Positions 6,649 through 9,670 of a DNA stretch of 9,670 bases are shown one piece after another. This DNA is from JAMIFN01 sp035906235 (GTDB lineage Bacteria; Pseudomonadota; Gammaproteobacteria; Burkholderiales; Burkholderiaceae_C). Below the pieces are notes generated by a model that was not told where the DNA came from, did no database searches, and saw only the letters and a program-made list of their open reading frames with translations. How positions within the stretch are numbered: the first letter of the stretch is position 1; every line of letters begins with the position of its first letter. A program made the position numbers and the translations under genes. The stretch spans positions 1 to 9,670 of the forward strand of contig JAMIFN010000012.1 in assembly GCA_035906235.1 (NCBI GenBank). Direction: 5' to 3'.

Positions 6649-9558
6649 ATGAATCTGTCGCAGCTACTCCAGGCCTTTGCCGGCGAAATCGAGGCGCTTG
6701 CCCCCGAGTTGCAATCGTGCCTGCAGCGCCTGCGGGCGCCCGCAGATGAGGAGGCATTTTTAGGCAGTGTGCAAGACTACGCCAGCCTGATGCAGCGCTG
6801 GGCAGAAGCTGCGCAAACGGCGGACTTTGATGGCTTAAACCTCGCTTGCATGGCAGTGATGGAGAACGCCATGCTTTTGGCCATCTGCCCCGAGGGTGCG
6901 CGTTCGGCGGGTATCGATTTCTTGGCAGACTGGCCGACATATTTATTACCCTGTTTGCGCCATCCTGCTGAAGCTGACCCTGCGGCGGCTTTGGTGCAGT
7001 ACCTCAGCCGCGCGCCCCAGGGTTTGGATGCGCAGCAGGCCTGGCGCCTGATGTACCAACTGGGGCGTATGGGGCAACAAATAGCACAGGTGGCACAGGT
7101 GGCCAGTTTCGCCACAGTGCCAGCGCTGCCGCTGCAACAACGCGCCACTTTGGATGCCATCAGCTTGCGCCTGCCCGCAGATCTGGATCCGCAATTGCTA
7201 GAGAGCTTTTACCAAGAAGCCCCGCAGCAGGCACGCCGCCTGACGGTTTTGGTGCAGGCGCTGCAAAGTGCGCCGCTGGATGCGGGCTTGGCGCCGCAAT
7301 TGGTACAGGCGCAGCGCCTGGCGCATACGCTCAAAGGCTCGGGGGCGATTTTTGGTTTGCGGGGCATCAGCAGTTTGGCGCACCCTTTAGAGGGGATTTT
7401 TGAACAAATGCAGAACTGGATCGCCGATGGCAGTCTGCCGCAGCAAGCTGGGGCAGACTCGGCTTCGATGGTGACGCGCAGCAGTAGGGGCTGGTTGGCC
7501 TTGGCGCTGGATGCGGTGCATTGTCTGGAACAAATGGTCGGCAGTGTCAGTGGACAAGACCAGCCACCCTTGCACGCGCTAGAGGTTTTGCAGGCCCTGC
7601 TGGATGCGCAGCAACAATGGCTAGGCGCTGCTAGTGGCGTGGTTGGTGGCGTGGTGGGTGGCGCGGCATCGACGCCCCAGCCTGGTTCGGCCAGTGTGGA
7701 TACCACCCCATCACAGGTCCAGGCTCAGGCTGAGGATCAGGTTGCCACTTTGCGTATCAGCGTGCTGCAGTTGGAAGAGATTTTCCGCCTCAGCGGGCAG
7801 CTGTGCATTGTGCAAACCACGCAGCAAGGCCGCCTAAAAAAATTGCATGAACGCCTGCAATTGCTGCAAAGCCAAAACACCCGCTGGCAAAAAAGCCTCG
7901 GCGATCTGGCTGCACTATTGCAACACCAACACCAACACCACAATCAGCAGCACCACCACCACCACCACCAACAACAAGCACGCCAGCACAGCGATGCCTT
8001 TGACGCGCTCGAACTGGATGATTACAGCGCCTTGCACGAGGCCATGCTCAGCCTGCAGGAAGGCGCCTACGATAGCCACTTGGCCAGTGCGCGTTTGCAA
8101 GACGAAGTGCAAGCCTGGACACAGGCGCAGCAGCATGACGAGCACCTGGCGAAAACCTTGCAATACGAGGTCTTGCAGGCGCGTATGCGCAGTGTCGCCA
8201 GCATCCGCGCGCGCGCCGAGCGCACGGTGCGCATTACGGCAGAGAGTACGGGCAAGCAGGCGCAATTGCAGCTAGAGGGCGAGCAGGTGCGGGTCGATGC
8301 GGCGCTGTTGGGCAGCCTGATGGAGCCATTGATGCACCTGCTGCGCAATGCCATAGACCACGGCCTAGAAACCCCAGTTCAGCGTGAAGCTGCGGGAAAA
8401 CTGGCCTGCGGCAGCGTGCGTTTGGCTTTTGTCCGTTTAGGCTCGCAGGTCAGTCTGCGTTGCCAAGACGATGGTCGAGGGCTGAATCTGGCAGCGGTGC
8501 GCCGCCGTGCCGAGGATCTGGGGTGGCTGCAGCCGGGGCAGCCCTTGGCTGACCAAGAACTGGCGCGTTTGATTTTTGCACCCGGGTTTTCCACCCGCCA
8601 GCAGTTAAGCGAAATCTCCGGGCGCGGCGTCGGCCTGGATGTGGTGCACGGCTGGGCGGCATCGGTCGGCGGTAGTGTGGATGTGTTACTGGATGCATCG
8701 CAGCCGGGTTTGTGCATCGAGCTGCGCTTTCCCGCCTCCTTATCCATGGTGCCCGCACTGCTGGTACAGGTGGCGGGGCAGCGTTTTGCCTTGCCTGCCG
8801 TACAAATCGAACAGGCGCTGGCGCCAGGCATGGGGCAGTTGCACACCCAGGCCGATGGCAGCTTGCAGTGGGCATACCAAGGTCGCACGCTGCCGGCCTA
8901 TGTGCTGGCTCCGTATCTGGGTTTGCCCGCCCCTAGCGATACCCTGTCGTGTGCGGTCGTGCTGGTACAGCGCCAGCACCATACCTTAGCCTTGCTGGTG
9001 GATGCTTTGCTGGACGCGCGCGAATGGTTGGTCAAAGACCTCGGGCGTTTTAGCCGTCACGCCAAAGGTGCCACCGGCGTATCCATATTGGAGGATGGTG
9101 GTCTGGCCGTGCATCTGGATGTGGCTGTTTTGCTGGGCAATAAGGCAACGCTGCCCATCCGTCTCAGGCCTGCACCTGCACCACTGCCACGGATACTGGT
9201 GGTGGATGATTCCTTCAGCGTGCGCAGCAGCCTGCGCCAATTGCTAGAAGACGCGGGCTATGCGGTGGACACCGCCCGCGATGGATTAGAGGCCATCGCC
9301 AGCCTGCAAGCCCAGCCCGCGCGCGTGTTGCTGACCGATTTAGAAATGCCCAATATGAACGGCGCCGAGATCACGGCTTATTTGCGCGGCCAGCCCGCTT
9401 GGGTGGATTTACCCATCATCATGATTAGCTCGCGCACGCACGAGAAACACCGACAACTCGCCGCGCAGGCTGGGGTCAATGCGTACTTAGGCAAACCCTA
9501 TGCTGAGGCCGAATTATTGGCCTTGATTAGCCAGTTTTTAGGCAAAAAACCCATCTAA
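6649..9558 (+). CDS. chpA: ChpA/PilL-type hybrid chemotaxis histidine kinase, compact form
   Basis: A 969-residue hybrid CheA. Domains in order: N-terminal helical region (1-165) without a clear phospho-histidine; Hpt domain (about 175-320) with H226 in HTLKGSGAIFGL; flexible linker (327-365) including GVVGGVVGG; dimerisation region (366-515) interrupted by a His/Gln tract (425-447); CheA ATPase (about 520-695) with N-box HLLRNAIDHGLE (N567), DDGRG (607-611), FAPGFSTR (643-650) and GRGVGLDVV (658-666); CheW domain (about 700-835); and a receiver (848-965) with D853/D854, phospho-acceptor D897, S927/S928 and K949. Role by homology: ATP-dependent autophosphorylation under PilJ/PilI control and transfer to PilG/PilH-like regulators and its own receiver. 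Pseudomonas ChpA is about 2,470 residues with many Hpt-like modules; here only one is recognisable. The start is ATG 6649 with ggatggg at 6633-6639, 20 bases after pilJ. It could also be called a generic CheA hybrid kinase. Confidence 0.92.
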   Translation: MNLSQLLQAFAGEIEALAPELQSCLQRLRAPADEEAFLGSVQDYASLMQRWAEAAQTADFDGLNLACMAVMENAMLLAICPEGARSAGIDFLADWPTYLLPCLRHPAEADPAAALVQYLSRAPQGLDAQQAWRLMYQLGRMGQQIAQVAQVASFATVPALPLQQRATLDAISLRLPADLDPQLLESFYQEAPQQARRLTVLVQALQSAPLDAGLAPQLVQAQRLAHTLKGSGAIFGLRGISSLAHPLEGIFEQMQNWIADGSLPQQAGADSASMVTRSSRGWLALALDAVHCLEQMVGSVSGQDQPPLHALEVLQALLDAQQQWLGAASGVVGGVVGGAASTPQPGSASVDTTPSQVQAQAEDQVATLRISVLQLEEIFRLSGQLCIVQTTQQGRLKKLHERLQLLQSQNTRWQKSLGDLAALLQHQHQHHNQQHHHHHHQQQARQHSDAFDALELDDYSALHEAMLSLQEGAYDSHLASARLQDEVQAWTQAQQHDEHLAKTLQYEVLQARMRSVASIRARAERTVRITAESTGKQAQLQLEGEQVRVDAALLGSLMEPLMHLLRNAIDHGLETPVQREAAGKLACGSVRLAFVRLGSQVSLRCQDDGRGLNLAAVRRRAEDLGWLQPGQPLADQELARLIFAPGFSTRQQLSEISGRGVGLDVVHGWAASVGGSVDVLLDASQPGLCIELRFPASLSMVPALLVQVAGQRFALPAVQIEQALAPGMGQLHTQADGSLQWAYQGRTLPAYVLAPYLGLPAPSDTLSCAVVLVQRQHHTLALLVDALLDAREWLVKDLGRFSRHAKGATGVSILEDGGLAVHLDVAVLLGNKATLPIRLRPAPAPLPRILVVDDSFSVRSSLRQLLEDAGYAVDTARDGLEAIASLQAQPARVLLTDLEMPNMNGAEITAYLRGQPAWVDLPIIMISSRTHEKHRQLAAQAGVNAYLGKPYAEAELLALISQFLGKKPI
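7918..7989 (+). repeat. CAC/CAA/CAG low-complexity tract encoding a His/Gln-rich segment
   Basis: Within chpA, the codons are almost all CAC, CAA or CAG over about 70 bases. They encode residues 424-447, including HQHQHH and six consecutive histidines (435-440, bases 7951-7968, all CAC) followed by QQQ. The pure CAC run is a trinucleotide microsatellite that could change length by slippage while keeping frame. It sits directly before the FDALELDDYS block (451-460), that is, in a loop of the kinase dimerisation region. Confidence 0.9.
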
Positions 9559-9564
9559 AAAGTG

Positions 9565-9582
9565 AGCTACTCAGGCAGGTTT
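9565..9582. repeat. Intergenic repeat, partial copy (3' part)
   Basis: These 18 bases (agctactcaggcaggttt) start 7 bases after the chpA stop. They match 2722-2739 at 17 of 18 positions. As at the first site, the copy lies immediately downstream of the last gene of a transcription unit. Confidence 0.55.
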
Positions 9583-9624
9583 TCTAATGATTTTGTGGAA
9601 AACTAAGGTTAATTATTTGATACA

Positions 9625-9643
9625 AAACGATAGCATTTGCTCA
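9625..9643. repeat. Intergenic repeat, partial copy (5' part)
   Basis: aaacgatagc, an inserted att, then tgctca. Apart from the three inserted bases this equals 2715-2730. With the copy at 9565-9582 it accounts for both halves of the element at 2715-2739, but in reversed order and about 40 bases apart. Confidence 0.4.
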
Positions 9644-9664
9644 TTATCCCAATTTTGGGATAAT
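9643..9664. promoter_or_regulatory. Perfect 10+10 bp inverted repeat (operator or terminator)
   Basis: attatcccaa (9643-9652) and ttgggataat (9655-9664) are exact reverse complements separated by TT. The structure is AT-rich and only TTTC follows it, so it is a weak candidate for an intrinsic terminator of the chpA operon. Alternatively it is a repressor operator: TTGATA (9617-9622) and CATTAT (9642-9647), 19 bases apart, could form a weak promoter whose -10 box lies within the palindrome. The window ends 6 bases later, so the downstream gene is unseen. Confidence 0.45.
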
Positions 9665-9670
9665 TTCTGC

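Noticed and set aside
6635..6652. Five-codon mini-ORF (ATG GGT TTG GGG ACA TGA) whose stop overlaps the chpA ATG as ATGA.
   Set aside because: No Shine-Dalgarno precedes it and such short frames are common by chance; the GGATGGG containing its ATG is better explained as the chpA ribosome binding site.
7630..7675. GTGG/GGCG-rich repeat in chpA as a possible regulatory element or recombination site.
   Set aside because: It stays in frame as a Gly/Val linker (GVVGGVVGG) between Hpt and dimerisation regions and is adequately explained as low-complexity linker coding.
1..9670. CRISPR array, tRNA/rRNA gene or insertion sequence.
   Set aside because: No regularly spaced repeats, no cloverleaf or rRNA-like segments, and no transposase or terminal inverted repeats were seen.

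Overview
The window (about 57% GC by eye, not computed) is a densely packed stretch of a Gram-negative, probably betaproteobacterial chromosome. All genes are on the + strand. The gene families (a PilJ/ChpA-type chemosensory operon and a membrane nucleotide-sugar dehydratase) and the intergenic 'acgatagctgct' motif remind me of Burkholderiales, perhaps Comamonadaceae. That placement is inference, because there is no rRNA or other marker.

Region 1 (1-2707) is the end of a surface-glycan locus. It holds the C-terminal two thirds of a DegT/DnrJ/EryC1/StrS-type PLP sugar aminotransferase, overlapping by 16 bp a complete 657-residue WbpM/PglF/CapD-type membrane UDP-sugar 4,6-dehydratase. The dehydratase would make the 4-keto-6-deoxy sugar nucleotide and the aminotransferase would aminate C4. 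This pair commonly starts bacillosamine-like or N-acetylfucosamine/quinovosamine-type sugars for O-antigen, capsule or protein glycosylation.

Region 2 (2708-2974, 267 bp) has no convincing gene. It contains an 18-nt repeat that recurs after the last gene of the window, an 8+4 bp hairpin, and a 7-bp hairpin just ahead of the next start codon. I could not identify a clear sigma-70 promoter.

Region 3 (2975-9558) is a five-gene operon with gaps of only 18-31 bp. In order: a PilG-like response regulator with an extra N-terminal domain, PilH, the CheW-like adaptor PilI, the membrane chemoreceptor PilJ, and a ChpA/PilL-type hybrid CheA kinase. By homology this is a Chp (Pil-Chp) system controlling type IV pilus extension/retraction and/or cAMP-type outputs. 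PilJ senses, PilI couples, ChpA autophosphorylates via its Hpt domain, and PilG and PilH receive phosphate. No CheR/PilK methyltransferase or CheB/ChpB methylesterase is present. The kinase is compact (969 residues, one recognisable Hpt), and a natural His/Gln-rich tract with six consecutive histidines sits in its dimerisation region.

Region 4 (9559-9670) is intergenic. It carries further pieces of the repeat seen at 2715-2739 and a perfect 10+10 bp inverted repeat (9643-9664) overlapping a possible promoter for a gene beyond the window.
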